Assembly (NCBI GenBank): GCA_023512835.1
Contig: CM042088.1
Location: 35,357,664-35,421,663 of the forward strand
Length of the DNA stretch: 64,000 nt
DNA from: Taxillus chinensis
Taxonomy: Eukaryota; Streptophyta; Magnoliopsida; Santalales; Loranthaceae
Direction of reading: 5' to 3'
Below, one piece after another: positions 1 to 12,518 of the stretch. The position numbers and the translations under genes are program-made. The notes under the pieces are model-generated. The model did no database searches. It saw nothing but the letters and a program-made list of their open reading frames with translations, and had not been told where the DNA came from. Each line of letters starts with the position of its first letter. Positions within the stretch are counted from its first letter, which is position 1.

Positions 1-224
1 GTCAAAAGAGTAGTCAAGGAGGTATAAAGGCTATACTACAAAAGGTGCAGAGCCTACTGAGGCAACTCTATGGAGTAGATGGGGAACTGTAGATCCTACT
101 GAGGCAGCTTTATAGAGTAGTTAGGGAGGTGCAGATACTATTGGAGGAGATACAAAGCCTACTGAGGCAGCTCCAAAGAGTAACCAAGGAGGCGTAATGG
201 CTAAGGGTACTCAAGGTAGGCGTA

Positions 225-345
225 GGGAATTCAAGCCATCTACTAGAATGGAGTAAGAAATCCGAGTAATCATTGACATGGAGTAAGGAATCTGACTGAT
301 TATTGACATGAAGTAAGGAATCCGAGCCTTCCACTAGCACGTATT
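225..345 (+). repeat. Short array of the family D LTR repeat
   Basis: Several imperfect copies of a roughly 30-base module containing GGAGTAAGGAATCCGAG, alternating with 'tcattgacat' and 'ttccactagcac' spacers. The same module builds the arrays at 9780-10131 and 12519-12840 inside the family D LTR, so this is probably a fragment of another D-type LTR cut by the window edge. Bases 1-224 carry related short repeats ('cctactgaggcagct') and no recognisable gene. Confidence 0.6.
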
Positions 346-1545
346 CAAGGGTACCTCAATTCAGGGGGCTACAACTACCTACCAATACAAGCTCTACTGC
401 TAAATATACCAATTTAACCACTGAATACTAGCAAAATAGTCACCTTCCAAGCCTCTGAAAATTATCAGGAGCTAGATCCAAAATTGTGTTCATATCATCT
501 AACGTGCTTTGCCAAGCAAACACCAATATCTAGTACCCTTAAAAGGCATAAGGATTGATTTTATACCCCAAAATGTGGATTATAAAACTTTTGGACTACT
601 AGCGAATACACCAGGATAAAATTGCCTAACTGCTCAAGCCCCATGCTCGACGCTCGACACCTTGATGCTTGACACTCGATTCTCATTGCTTGACATTACT
701 AGATTGGTGCAACAAACAAATCCTTTGCTCAAGGCACCCTACTCGAGGCTGAGCTCGAGCTTGCTTAATGCTCTAATATGCTCAAAACACCCCGTTCGAT
801 GCTCTGCTTGAGGCTGGCTTGACTCTTGAGCCTCAAGCAATGTCGAGCAGTTCTCCAAACACAATTTGTCAACTGTGTTCATCTTGGTTTTGATCTCATA
901 ATCCAGTTATAGCAGTGAAATACTCATTTATAAGCATAAATTCATCCCTATCATGAGTTCCTAACATCCTCTAGCCACATTAGACTACCGAATAACCTAA
1001 ATATTCAAGGTTTCATGCTCAAAATTTAATTTTCCCTAATTTCCTAGGGTTCATACTAACCTCATGAAATCATGCTCAAATCATGCAGATAATCAAGAAC
1101 AGAGTGCTAGGAACTCCTACCTGGAATGGTTCTTTGAGATCCATGAGCTCCAATCATCCTAAATCACCAAGGCTTCATGCTCTCTCTCCCTCTCTCTCTT
1201 TAGCTCTCAAACGCATAAACGCTATAACGTAACGTGAAAGCTTTCTTTCTTTTTCTTCTATTTGTATTTATTGTCTTTCTTTTTATTTAATCATTAATTA
1301 ATCAAATCCTAAAATAATAATTGACCTCTCAGGTTCACGAACTTAAGATCTAGCTTAAATACAGTCAAAACGCTCAAAATGACAAGCATATCATTATTCA
1401 GATGTTTTCCAGCCCAACTAACCACTCAAATACAAAGTCAACTAACAAACCACCCCAAAAGTTAACCAATACTGTCTTCCCAATAATACTCACAAATAAT
1501 CTCCACTGTTCTAATATCCAATATATATTGTTTTCACATATTCAT
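346..1545 (-). mobile_element. Diverged family A-like LTR remnant
   Basis: Collinear with the right half of the family A LTRs (10132-12518, 15679-18081): a 'gattcatgctcaa..tcatg' stretch, a CT-rich run with 'ctctctc..aaacgca', the 'gtaacgtgaaagctt' segment and a 'tacaaagtcaacta' motif occur in the same order. It is much more diverged, its termini are not recognisable and no TSD can be assigned. The section at 640-850 is built from 'ctcgacgctcgacac'-like repeats, possibly this copy's own version of the LTR tandem-repeat zone. Confidence 0.5.
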
Positions 1546-1812
1546 CATTAGTGGTATTGGCATAGGTGGACCCAGGATTTCAATCTAAGGGGAGCCATAA
1601 CAAAGAGGAACAAATAAGGGACAGACCATAAACCGAATATCGGATAATCGGATCACCTGGATCATTGTGTCTGGTGCGGCACCTCATGGCTTCAAGCTTT
1701 GGCACTTTCGGTGTTGGGCGGGGAGGGGGGGGGGATGGGACAACAGATCTGGGGTGGCTATTGCACAACGGGGGGAGCAGGGGCGAGGGAGGTGGGGGCA
1801 CGACGGGAGTGG

Positions 1813-2199
1813 CCATTGGCGTACCGTTTTTGGCAATACGAGTGCTTCCAATTCACCAACTAGCTAGGAGCCACGTTAAGTGTCACCGTCGACACCGATG
1901 AAGGTCCCCAGGCCTTCCATGCGCCCCGATTTGAACTTTCCCTTGTATGTCGCTCCCGACGGCCACGAGAACCGACCCTTACCGAACACCTTCCCTTGCT
2001 TCCACTCCCCCTCGGACATGCACCCGTCCACCCACAGGTACTTCCTTGATCCATGCGGCATGCTCCCCACGAAGCTCCCCATGTATAGATCCCCATTGGG
2101 GAGGAGGTTTTCTATTGTCATGCCTCCGCTGCTAGCGGTGGCGGCAGATGCAGTCATCATCAAAGTGACCCTCCTAGCGGATAAGTGAAAGGGAACCAA
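1813..2199 (-). pseudogene. Fragment of a PIP5K-like gene (N-terminal MORN repeats)
   Basis: The translation shows a start region followed by [27 protein letters not shown] and [16 protein letters not shown]. These are consecutive MORN repeats typical of the N-terminus of plant phosphatidylinositol-4-phosphate 5-kinases. Where the family continues with Y-R-G-S-W, this copy has TAA in place of the Tyr codon (1876-1878) and TAG in place of the Trp codon (1864-1866). It then shifts frame, and the family's QKRYANG is readable just beyond. No lipid kinase domain is present in the window. Some MORN positions are altered (GSRKY where the family has GSGKY). Intact family members use the MORN repeats for membrane and lipid association and make PI(4,5)P2; this copy cannot encode a kinase. 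It could be a truncated duplicate or a fragment carried by a transposon. Confidence 0.78.
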
Positions 2200-2219
2200 C
2201 GCCGGAGATCGCTTCTCCG

Positions 2220-4900
2220 TGCAGCCACCACTCTCTTTCTCTAATTGTTGGTTAGTGATTGATTCATGCCCCTCCTCAGATCTCTATTTCTTGTGGGCTG
2301 ATGATACGACTATGATAGTAGATTTGACAGAGGCAGCGTCGATCTGTTCCTAGAAAGACAGAGATGGGATCGAGTTGTATTCAAAGGAGTAATGAATCTG
2401 GGGGGGGTTGACGGGGGCAGCAATCGTGCGAGCTACTTTTGGTGGGGGTGGGTTGTAACAGGAGGAGAGTGGCGCGGACTGAAATTTTAATTCTTCTCAA
2501 TTTGCTTACCTAACATCTTCAGTAAAATCAAAAGTTAAAGTCATATTTAGATTTTTTTTAAAACTTTTACTAATTATTTAGCTAATAAATTAAAAATAAT
2601 TTTTAATTAAATATTAATATTACTTTTAATTTTACTCATGGGTTGGAGATGGTCACGTTAATATTATTAGCTAAAAGTTTAGCCTATTTCAATTCACACT
2701 TGTGCCGGGTAAGGTTGAGGTTTGAATACCGATCCCATCCAAAGGAAGAGCGTATCCCTTTGCAGCATCTTTGAGATTTTGATGTATATATTACTTTATT
2801 GTAAAAATCGCTTTCAGGTACTCTAAAATCTGAATGCGTATGTGACTTGGTCGGGGGCAAGAAAGTACAAATCTCTGTCACCCCACCAATCCCAAACCTT
2901 CCTAGTATTTAAACACACATCATTCTTTGTTTTCTAGTGTGGGTGGGGGGTTCCACTGTTTTGGCATGTCACGGATGCTTCAAGTTTTCAACTCCTACGC
3001 TACGCCGGAGCGGTCCAACTCGTGTGTGTGTCTCCAGGCGTGGAAAAGTATGGAAAGAGAAGCCACCGCCACACCTGCATTCCCTTCCGACGCTCCCGAA
3101 GGAAACGGCAACGTTAATGCCACGTGTCGGTCAAAGAGAATGACAACTCAGAGAGTCGGACCCCAGTTATTTGTGAGTCAAGATTCAAACCTTTCTGAGC
3201 CAGGCCGACGCAACCTGCTTTCTCGGAAGCTTCCTCAGTCCCACTACATTGACATTATATTATTAGATTCTAATTATCAATGATAATTACTATACCGGAA
3301 TAGTAAATAAATAAATAAATGTGCGATGATTGCGTGGCGCAAACCATTTTACCGTGGGTGTGCTCATATTGGGATAATTAAATTAATTTAATCGATTTAA
3401 TTCATTTAAAATGGTTTTCGGTTTTAAATCGCTTTCTTTTTAACTTTCTACTACTTTTCAATTTTTACGATTAGTTTTAAAAATTAAAAGGGGTGCTAAT
3501 AAAAAGAATATTATTGAGAAAAGGATTTTTCTCATTTTTTTTCAAAAATAAATTTATTCTAAAAAAAAATCAAATCCATTTATCATTATGTCATTTGAAG
3601 TTCTTGTTTTCATTTCTAAAATTGGTTTTGGTGTCTTTTGGTTTCAGCTCTAATTTTTAATCTTATAAATAAATAATGAAAACTCCAGTAATAATTTTAC
3701 AATGTTCACATGTAGAAACATGGATTGAAAATGTGTTTGATTGTTCAAATAATTAAAATTTATATTTAAAAATGTTCACAATGTTCACACTATATATTTA
3801 AAAACTTTAAACGCATTAAAAAATTTAAAAAAAATTAGGGTCAAGTAAAATAGAAAAAAAGTCCTGTGATTCCGATTGATGTTTACTTCTACATTATCTT
3901 CATGCATATGTGTGTCTCATGAGTCATGATGGAATGGGACCTCATGGTATCATAAAATTATGGCCATAATTTTTTATTTAAATAAAGAAGTTATGATAAA
4001 AATATTTTTAATATAAATTATGAAAGATTTTTTTAAAAAAAGGGGTTAGAGTTTCAACGCGTCGGCTTATCGATCATTTCCAATATTTGATTCACAGTCA
4101 ATTAGAGCCGTTGTGGGGCTTTTGGGCTATAATCGTAACCTGACAGGGGATTAACATGATCCAATTATAATCCATTTTTAAAACAAACGGAAACACTTTT
4201 TGGCTGATTCTTGGGCAACATTGAAAACTTGTATTGAATTTATTATTGATCAAAGTAATTTGAATAAAAATATAATAACAGAAATGTAATAATTATATTC
4301 ACCAACTGATGTTATAAAATTAATATAATCATGAAATTAAAAATAAATGCATAATAGTATAATATCCTAAATAAAAACAATATATAATATATGTAATCAA
4401 TAATCATTTTAATATATCTCATCAATTAAATTCATAAATTTTCAAATTTACTTATGCAAACAATAAATTGGAATAATATAATATTAATAAAGAAGTGTTG
4501 AAATGATTTAATTTATATAATTTTATGAAAGTCATTGACATATTCTAAAATTTTATTTCATGACAATAATGACAATACTACCATTATTATTATTAAACAT
4601 GCGTTTGTAATATTAATACATTATAATTTAAATTTTATTTAACCAGTTTGAAGTCGGTTTTTTGTTCGATTCGAATAATTTTTGAATAAAAACCAAAATT
4701 GAAACTAATTTTATCTATTTGATAAGTTTTAAAATCAATTCGAACGTTTTGTTAATATTTTTTTTTTCATCACAAAAGTGGCTGAGCCGATTTAATGCGG
4801 ACCCTACCCATCACAAAAACATTACATTATTTTAATAAATAAATTAAAAAAGTCATTAAACTATTCCAAAAATAAAAACTATTTTCAATGATTTCTGAAA
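2220..4900. other. Intergenic, strongly AT-rich
   Basis: No gene can be supported. The first 250 bases are moderately GC-rich and look like former 5' flank of the PIP5K fragment. After about 3300 the sequence is AT-rich with many homopolymer runs. A 'ggttttcggttttaaatcg' stretch at about 3412 resembles the FCGGTTT-type sequence of the MITE at 22.3-22.8 kb, but no termini can be fixed. Confidence 0.6.
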
Positions 4901-5130
4901 TGTTAAATCCCTAATCATTGGCGGATTTGCGGTGGATCCATTGGGTGGCCTCTCTTTATTTATACATGATTCATTTAAAAATGTTTTTTTTTCATTCGAA
5001 TATATTAAGCCATTTCCGGGTTGTTTCTCCTCATCTTTATACGCCGCCTCACCTCTTGGCTCCGTTCTGTTGGCTCTGCTCTGCAACTCCTCCAGGCTCC
5101 AGCTTCCCTAGGGTCACTGCACTCCCTCAG

Positions 5131-5355
5131 GTTTTTTTTTCTCTTCTTCTTCTTCTAGATTTTTCTGCACATTTCGTAATCGTATATAAAGCTTTTACTA
5201 AGCCACTCAGATCCCTCGAGCGTTTATTTTGACGGACGAAAATTTTGGATTATTTATGATGATTGGTCGATTTTGCTACCTCAATTTTGTGTTGGTACTT
5301 TGTTTCTTTTTCAGTTTATTAGATATATATATATATTTTAAAAAATTCATCGCAG
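5131..5355 (+). other. Probable 5'-UTR intron of the GRAS gene
   Basis: A good donor (CTCAG|GTTTTT at 5130/5131) is followed by a T-rich tract and an acceptor (CATCGCAG|GAAG at 5355/5356) 12 bases before the ATG at 5368. A leader intron is common in SCL14-type GRAS genes, whose coding part is usually a single exon. The leader exon would lie upstream of 5131; TATA-like stretches are present near 4957-4968 and 5036-5041, but I cannot choose between them. Confidence 0.5.
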
Positions 5356-5367
5356 GAAGTTGTTGTT

Positions 5368-7477
5368 ATGCGTACGATAGGCAGTGAGTTTTGTGGGTTG
5401 ATGGGGGAAATCGGCCCGCCTTCCATGTCGAGTGATTTGAGTGCTGTGGAGAGATCTGATCCCAACACTCGTATGGATCCACAAGCGTTGTCTGATATAC
5501 AAAAGTGGGATCCCAACACTCCTACTTGTTCGTCATCCATGGGGATGATCCCGGAGGGAGACAGTCCGGAAGAGCTGGACCCATGTGATGATGTGGTTCT
5601 GAAATACATAAACCAGATGCTGATGGAAGAGGATCTAGGTGGGAAAACCTGCATGTTCCAAGACTCCTTGGCCCTCCAGGCCTTCGAGAAATCGTTCTAC
5701 GATGCCCTCAGCGAAAGGCATCCTTGGTCTTCCTCGGAGGACCACGGCGTTACCAAAACCGAGTCTGTTGGAGTTAGTGGACGTGTAGGCGGCGACTTGG
5801 AATTGTCTTCCCCGAAACGCCCCGGTGTTGACATTTCCTTCTCCGAAAATACTTGGCAGGCTGATTCTCTGTTCTCGAATAGTACTAGCTGTGATTCGGT
5901 TAATGGGTGTGCTGATTCCCCGGTGAGTACCCTCCCCGATCCAAATTCGCTCACTCTAAGACACCCTCTTAAGTGTTGCGGTGGGTGGATCGAAGAAGAC
6001 AGCACGGGTCGGAGTCGCAGCTCATCCAAGGGGTCTAAGGGGAGGAAAAATCACGAACGCGTGGAGTGTTATGATTCGGAAGAGAATAGGAGCAACAAGC
6101 AATCCGCGATTAATTCCACTGAAGTGGAGTTATCTGAAATGTTCGATACGGTTTTGTTGTGTCCTGATACAACTGATGAGCCCGCTGCACCTTGTGGTAC
6201 TGATGAAGCAGCAGCCAAGGTTGATGCCAGCTGCAAGTCGCTGCAGTCTGGTGAGCAATTGAAAAGACGCAAGGGTAGAGGCTGGCGGCGCGGAAGGAGA
6301 CAGGGGAAGAAGGAAGAAGGTAGAAAGAAGGAAATGGTGGACTTGATGTCCCTCCTAATCCAGTGTGCGCAAGCCGTGGCAAGTAATGATCATTGGACTG
6401 CCTTGGAAGGAGTAAAGAAGATTAGGGAGCACTCTTCTCCTACTGGGGATGGGCCACAGAGATTAGCCCATTGCTTTGCTGATGGTCTTGAGGCACGCTT
6501 GGCTGGAAGAGTTGGCCAATTGCATGCAAGTTATGTAGCCCTTCTTAACAAGAGGACACCAGCTTCCGATATTTTGAAGGCATACCATGTCTATGTCTCA
6601 TCCTGCCCTTTTAAGAAGTGTTCAAATATGTTTGCGAATCGCACTATAGTCAATGTGGCAGAGAAAGCCACTAAGCTCCACATTATTGATTTTGGTATTC
6701 TCTATGGTTTCCAGTGGCCCTGTTTAATCCGTCGTATCTCAACGAGGCCTGGTGGCCCCCCCTGAACTTCGGATTACTGGGATAGACCTTACCCAGCCAG
6801 GATTCCGACCTACAGAAAGGGTCGAAGAGACAGGGCTTCGCTTAGCAGATTACTGTAAAAGATTCAACGTCAGCTTCAAATATACTGCCATTGCTAAGAA
6901 ATGGGAGACCATCCAATTAGAGGATATTGGCATTGAAGAAGATGAGTTTCTTGTTGTAAATTGTTTATACCGGTTCGATAACTTGCTTGATGACACCGTG
7001 CTGGTGGACAATCCCAGGGACGCTGTTTTAAGCTTAATCAAAAGAATTAATCCAAACATTTTCATCCATGGGATTACCAATGGCACCTACAATGCCCCAT
7101 TTTTCCTGACAAGGTTTCGGGAGGCACTCTTCCACTTCTCGTCACTGTTTGATATGATTGAGGCTTGCATGGCCCATGAAGAAGAAGCAAGGGCACGATT
7201 TGAGATTGACCTATTTGGGAGAGATGCTATAAATGTGATAGCTTGCGAGGGTACAGAGAGGGTTGTGAGGCCAGAGACATACAAACAATGGCAGGTTCGC
7301 AATGTGAGGAGTGGATTCATGCAGATCCCACTGAAGCGGGACATTCTAAATCAAGTGAGGACCAAGGTGAAGTCAGGTTACCATAAGGACTTCGTCGTAG
7401 ACGAGGATGGCTGTTGGATGCTGCAGGGTTGGAAGGGGAGGATAATTTTTGCGCTCTCTTGTTGGAAACCGGCCTAG
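5368..7477 (+). CDS. GRAS-family transcription factor (SCL14/SCL33-like), frame broken by one extra C
   Basis: Nuclear transcriptional regulator of the plant GRAS family, SCL14/SCL33-like group. The N-terminus (residues 1-320) is variable and acidic, with the conserved DDVVLKYINQMLMEEDL block near residue 75 and a Lys/Arg-rich cluster at about 298-321 that could be a nuclear localisation signal. The GRAS domain begins at about residue 324 (LLIQCAQAV, LHR I), then LHIIDFG (437-441, VHIID motif) and GFQWPCLI. In the next frame it continues through LRITGIDL, PFYRE-type sequence (RDAVLSLIKRINPN, FLTRFREALFH), ACEGTERVVRPETYKQW and the SAW motif ending GWKGRIIFALSCW. The two frames overlap at a run of seven C (6756-6762): six C would read through as Gly-Gly-Pro-Pro-Glu-Leu, seven give an immediate TGA at 6763. 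With one C fewer the gene would be about 702 codons, normal for this group. All other motifs are intact, so this is either a very young null allele or a sequencing/assembly error. Translation from the first frame alone would lose the PFYRE and SAW motifs. Confidence 0.9.
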
Positions 7478-9694
7478 GACCCGTTAATCCCACTAAAAAT
7501 ACCATCTTCGTGTGTGTACATATAGGCACATATTTTAAGGTGTGACACGGTGATTTGGACCGTGTCCCAGGTACCTACTCAGGCTCTCACTGCTTGCTGA
7601 AAACATTTGAGTCTAATGAAGTGTTTTTTTTCCCTGGCGGGTGCTTACTCTCGGTATCATTTACTGTTGCAGACTTGTAGTTTACCACAAGTTTGCAGGG
7701 TGGCGAAGCCGAGGCATCAGACATTAGTAGTAGCTAAATCCATGCATGGCGCATGTGTAGTGTTGTTGTAGCCATTGGGTGACACCCAGCTTTTAAATTT
7801 AAGCAAAAATTTATTTGCATGCAATTTGATTATGTAAGGTGAACAATTCCGGTATGAATTTTTTTTAAGAAAAAATTTATCAATACAGATGATTTTATCC
7901 TATCAACATCGCAATATTTAGCCTATGTTTTCTCATATTAGAAGAAATTGTGCACTATCTTTCCATTAACTTTCGTTCCACTAGTGGATCTGTTACACAT
8001 GATCCATATATAGTTCTTGTTCTGTTTGACAAACATTTGTAACATGTATGGGTTTAAATTAAATGTTACGAAGTCATACCCATCCCCAATTTCTTCGAGC
8101 ACTCAATCTTTTGACCAATGTAGATATCAGAATATTGCGTTCCTAGGATTTTCTGGTGTAACAGAAATGTTGTACAAGAAAATTACATGGTTTTACCATT
8201 TAAAAAAAAAATAAAACTACGTAATCTTACTGTAGAGCAAAGATATTGTCCAGAACTCATAGTGAGAAACTTCATTTGTTCTAAATATGCCCACTTACAT
8301 GAAAATAGTAATTATTATTATTTTCGGCAAAAAAAAAAACAAAGTAGGTCCAATAATTTATATAAAAAAAATTGTTTATGTATCCATTAATCAAAATTAT
8401 AGATCCTTTCATTTCTCGCGTCTCTTTAAAGCATTAATTTTGTTTTCGGTAAGCGATTAGAATGACTATAAGACACTGTATTACTAAAGACATTTCATGA
8501 TTCCCATTGACACCTTTCAAACTTGTCTGTAGGAAATCATGTCACTTATCCGAAGATTGAACCACTAAAGTTCTCAACTTTGACATGAAAACTACTAGAG
8601 AAATAAGAAATCAAATAAACTAGATGAGTGAGGTTGGAAGCTTATAAGAATATTAAGCTTCTTTACAAGGAGAGAACGGGAACAAAGATGGCATGATAAG
8701 CATGATTTCCAATGAAAACTCCAAGAGGGGAAATTTGAGCCTTCATTTAACTCCCAATTAAAGCTCTTCCTTGAAACGCGTTGATTCTAATAATTTGATT
8801 GCTATAAAGTTGTCAAATTTATCCTTTCATCGTTGAAATATGGAGTAAAACCATATTTCTATAATGACAAAATGCTCTCGGCAGAGGATGTGACTTATTT
8901 ATAAATATTATATGAATTCATATGAACAATAAAAAAGTTTAGGAGGGAAAAAAGAGAGAAAAAGGATAACATTAATGTAGTAAGCTTGAATTTCTAGATA
9001 AAAATATGATTTTATACTATCAAAAGATTACAAAAATGTTAAACACAATTCGATTAATTATACTCCAATCCAAACATAATATTTTACATGTTTAATTGTT
9101 TCACTAGATAAGAACATAAGTATGTGATTAACTTACATAAATTTTTAAAAAGCTAAAACATAAAGCAAGTTATAAATAGTTTCTTTGAGCACTCTTTATA
9201 GGTAAGACATTTTGTAAAAGACTAGAATGCCCAATCATAACTAGCAATAAGGAACCACTATTTTGGATTATAGTTTCTTTACCTCCTATTCGTATCTTCA
9301 TATCTTTTTTCCTCGAAAAGAGGAAAAAATATCAATTCTATTATAAAACTATTCATTTAATGGATGACCATTGATTTTCCATCCTTTAGAATTCTCTTTT
9401 ATTAATGTATATCCTTTGAATTCTCTTTATATTATATATAATCTTTTATGTACCACCTCTTCACATTTCTCCATTTAATTCTCTGACCTTTTACATTACT
9501 CATACTTATAAAAGGGAGTATGTCTGTTTGTAATGTAATGATAATTGAAAATTATATATATGGTTCCTGAAGAACTCATATTTATATTGTAATCTCTTTC
9601 TATATTCTATTATTTCCATTGATTCTACAACACATTATCAACACGAAGCTCTAGCCAATCATTGTGTTTTTTTGATCTTCAATATCAATGATAT
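7478..9694. other. GRAS 3' flank and AT-rich intergenic DNA
   Basis: The first few hundred bases after the TAG at 7475-7477 are probably the GRAS 3' UTR. The rest is AT-rich and without a supportable gene; short ORFs at 8017-8390 have no recognisable features. The last part, 9500-9632, looks like the end of an LTR (separate entry). Confidence 0.6.
9507..9632 (+). mobile_element. Possible 3' end of a copia-type LTR with adjoining PBS-like sequence
   Basis: A TATA box (TATAAAAGG, 9507-9515) is followed about 115 bases later by a CAACA terminus (to 9632) and then by CATTATCAACACGAAGCTC. That arrangement (..CAACA, then a TTATCA-containing primer site) is familiar from plant copia LTRs. The left LTR boundary is not recognisable and no internal domain follows; the family D LTR starts about 60 bases later. 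Confidence 0.35.
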
Positions 9695-9779
9695 CGTTAG
9701 ACCACATTTTGACCGGGTTAGATTACAACAGTTCTTGGCGAAAAGACCATAAGACTAGATGTTGGATCAAACCTTGAAG

Positions 9780-10131
9780 CCTTCATATGAAGCAAGGAAT
9801 CCGAGTCTTCCATGAGCACGAAGTAAGGAATCCAAGTTTTTTACTAGCACAGAGTAAGGAATCTAAGTCTTCTACTAGCACGGAATAAGGAATCTAAGTG
9901 ATCATTGATATGGAGTAAGGAATCTAAGTCTTCCACTAGCACGGAGTAAAGGATCCAAGTCTTCCACTGGCACAGAACAAGGAATCCGAGTGATTATTGA
10001 CACGGAGTAAGGGTTCTGAGCCTTTCACTAGCACGAAATAAGGAATCCGAGTGATTATTAACACAGAGTAAGAGATTTGAGCCTTCTATTAGTGCAGAAT
10101 AAGGAGCCTTAACATGGAGTAAGGGAGCCTT
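9780..10131 (+). repeat. Family D LTR tandem array, left part
   Basis: About ten imperfect modules of roughly 30-33 bases built on 'cacggagtaaggaatccgag', ending alternately in 'tcttccactag' and 'tgatcattga'. The array is interrupted by the solo LTR at 10132 and resumes at 12519 after the duplicated GCCTT. Confidence 0.85.
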
Positions 10132-12518
10132 TGTCACGCCCCCGAATTCCAAGAAAACCCGAAACCAGGAACATGACTTCCCCTTGCCCGCACCCGAAAG
10201 GTCAAGGGGTTGGTGACTAGCACCAATAGAGACTACACCACGGGTGCTATCTCAAATATGTTACCCTGTACAGTCATACATCAAGGGTAATCCTGTACTT
10301 TCCCATACATCATCATGCATATGATAAGTCAAACAATTATACAGACATTACATCACAAACAGTATGCAAATACAACTGTCCACGGACCTATGTCCGGGAT
10401 ATAACACATAATAAAATACAGAATACAGTACTGTATCATACATCAGAGTAGTGGGCACGTCCTCCTAGAAGAAAGTCCTCCACTAGTCTCGGGTCACACC
10501 TGAAAAGGGGTAAACAACAAGTAGGGGTGAGCGACAAGCTCAGTAGGTGACCCCAAAATTCCACATCATGCAACACATATAAGTCTATACTATATGCTCA
10601 GTGTACTCATGCACCGTGTAGTGTGCACAATCATCAGGAGTCAGCCTGCAAACAAACATCAGGACTTAGCCTGCCCACACAGGACAACTTGTCCACGATC
10701 CTCCATGGGATCCCAGCTCAGGGCACTCAGCCTTAGCTCCACGAGCTCAATGCCTCAACTCAGGCCTTAGCCTGTCCACAGCGCAATATGCCCGGCCACA
10801 GTCGCCACACAGGCCTGCCATCGGTGCATATGCCTGCCACGTCAACGACATAGCACCATCGGTGCATTACGGTGAGAACCCAAACAAGTCACGGAGTCCA
10901 TGCCCCAATACCTCACACTAACATACTAACATTAGTATGGCATGTCATTCTCAACATTTCCTTTAGAACTGTAGTCAGTCTTCACAAGTAAATCCTCAAT
11001 CCTTGATTTATGAAGGAAGTACCCATAGTAGCTATTTTCTTGAAATCAAAAGTCCCGGCATTGGATTCCCATAACATAAATAAGATAATATGATTTTTGG
11101 GGATTTTTCTGAGATGTCTAACCCCACTTTCCAAAAAGTCACCACTACGAACTTTTGGGTTTTTCCGAGATTTTACACTAAATCCCAATTTTCACATTTT
11201 GAAAGAGTGAATTAATTTTTCTAGTATTTTTCTTTGAATCCAAATGAGGGGTATTTCGTTATTTACATTGTAACTTAAGTATAATACTTGTATAGGTTAC
11301 AATGTGAATAGGTCCAGTCCAGTGTTGTCCAGTGTCCAGTTACACTGCAGGAGCTGTGACTCGTAGCTCAGAACCTGCGACTCGTAGCTGTGGAACGGCG
11401 ACTTGTAGCTGCAAAGTGCGAAACTACAGCGCGCCTTGAAGACTCGAAGCGAGGTTACGACCTTCGACCTACGAGGCAACGAACTTCGACCCTTCGGCTA
11501 CGAACTACGAGGCTACGAACTACGAACTACGAACTACGACCCTTCGACCCAAAACTTCGGGTCTTCGTCATTTCGACCCAGGAACGCGTCCAGGGTACTG
11601 TTCATCATCGTTTTCACCTGTTCTTCGTCTGAAACGCGCCCAGAAACTCCCAGACGCTTACTAACACCCCTGTTTCGCAACAAACTACGATATCTACCTC
11701 AAAACGCGTCCAGAACGCCTCTAAATCGCGCAGAAACAACAGAAACACGTATAAAATTCCAGATTTCCAGAAATCTAGATCTAAACCCAGATTTCCATGG
11801 TTGACTTATCAACCGTCATGAAAAACACAGTTAATCAACCCCAAAATCATAGAAACATATATCCACAATGATATAAAACAGTTCTTAACCACAGATCTTA
11901 TGCTAAACCATTAGATCTAACCCAAAATTGGATTTCCCCAAATTCTAGGATTCATGCTCAATTTCATGAATCATGATAAATTCGTGCAGATCCAAAACAA
12001 GAGAGAGTAAGAAGTTCAAGGACACCTACTTGAAGTGAATCTTTGAGCTTTACGAATCCAAATCGCCCTAAATCGCCAAGGCCTCCAAGCTCTCTCAAGC
12101 TCTCTCTCTCAAACGCACAAATGTGATAACGTAAAGTGAAAGCTTCTTCTTTTTTTCTGCTATTTATATTTCTGCCAATCAACTGACCTAGTCAACCATT
12201 GACCCAGTCAATAATTGACCTCCCAACACAAAAATTGACCTCCAAGCCCCGAACTCCAAATTGAGTTAAACTACAGTCAAAATGCTCGAAATGACGAGCA
12301 CAACACTAGACTGATATTATCACACGCAAATGACTGCTCAAACACAAAGTCAACCAATAAACCCTAAAAAGTCAACAATCGGGTCAAACGGGGCCCCGAC
12401 TCGAAATCGGGCCCAAGTACAGTCAAAATGCTCACATCGACGACTACACTATCGTTCAGATAGTTACATTCCCATAGAATGGCTATCTCTCAAAACTATC
12501 CAAATACGAGTCTTTATA
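10132..12518 (-). mobile_element. Solo LTR, family A (copy 1)
   Basis: Runs from TGTCACGCCCCCG at 10132 to ACGAGTCTTTATA at 12518 (the expected ACA terminus has one change) and is flanked by the 5-bp TSD GCCTT (10127-10131 and 12519-12523). It is placed on the minus strand because the related complete family C element has its PBS and PPT in that direction. There is no internal domain, so this is a solo LTR left by recombination between two LTRs. It carries the family A hairpin (arms 11265-11274 and 11296-11305) and a tandem-repeat zone (11330-11560). Confidence 0.88.
11330..11560 (-). repeat. Variable tandem-repeat zone of family A copy 1
   Basis: Irregular repeats of 'gaactacgac', 'cttcgaccc' and 'gactcgtagct'. 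The zone lies between the conserved hairpin and the conserved 'actgttcatcatcgttttcacctgttcttcgtctg'-type block. The same position holds different repeats in the plus-strand copies (46028-46260 and 59985-60375). Confidence 0.8.

Noticed and set aside
2684..3283. Short ORFs on both strands, including a 118-codon plus-strand ORF (2927-3283)
   Set aside because: No recognisable domain, no start context or splice evidence, and no homologous blocks; kept as intergenic.
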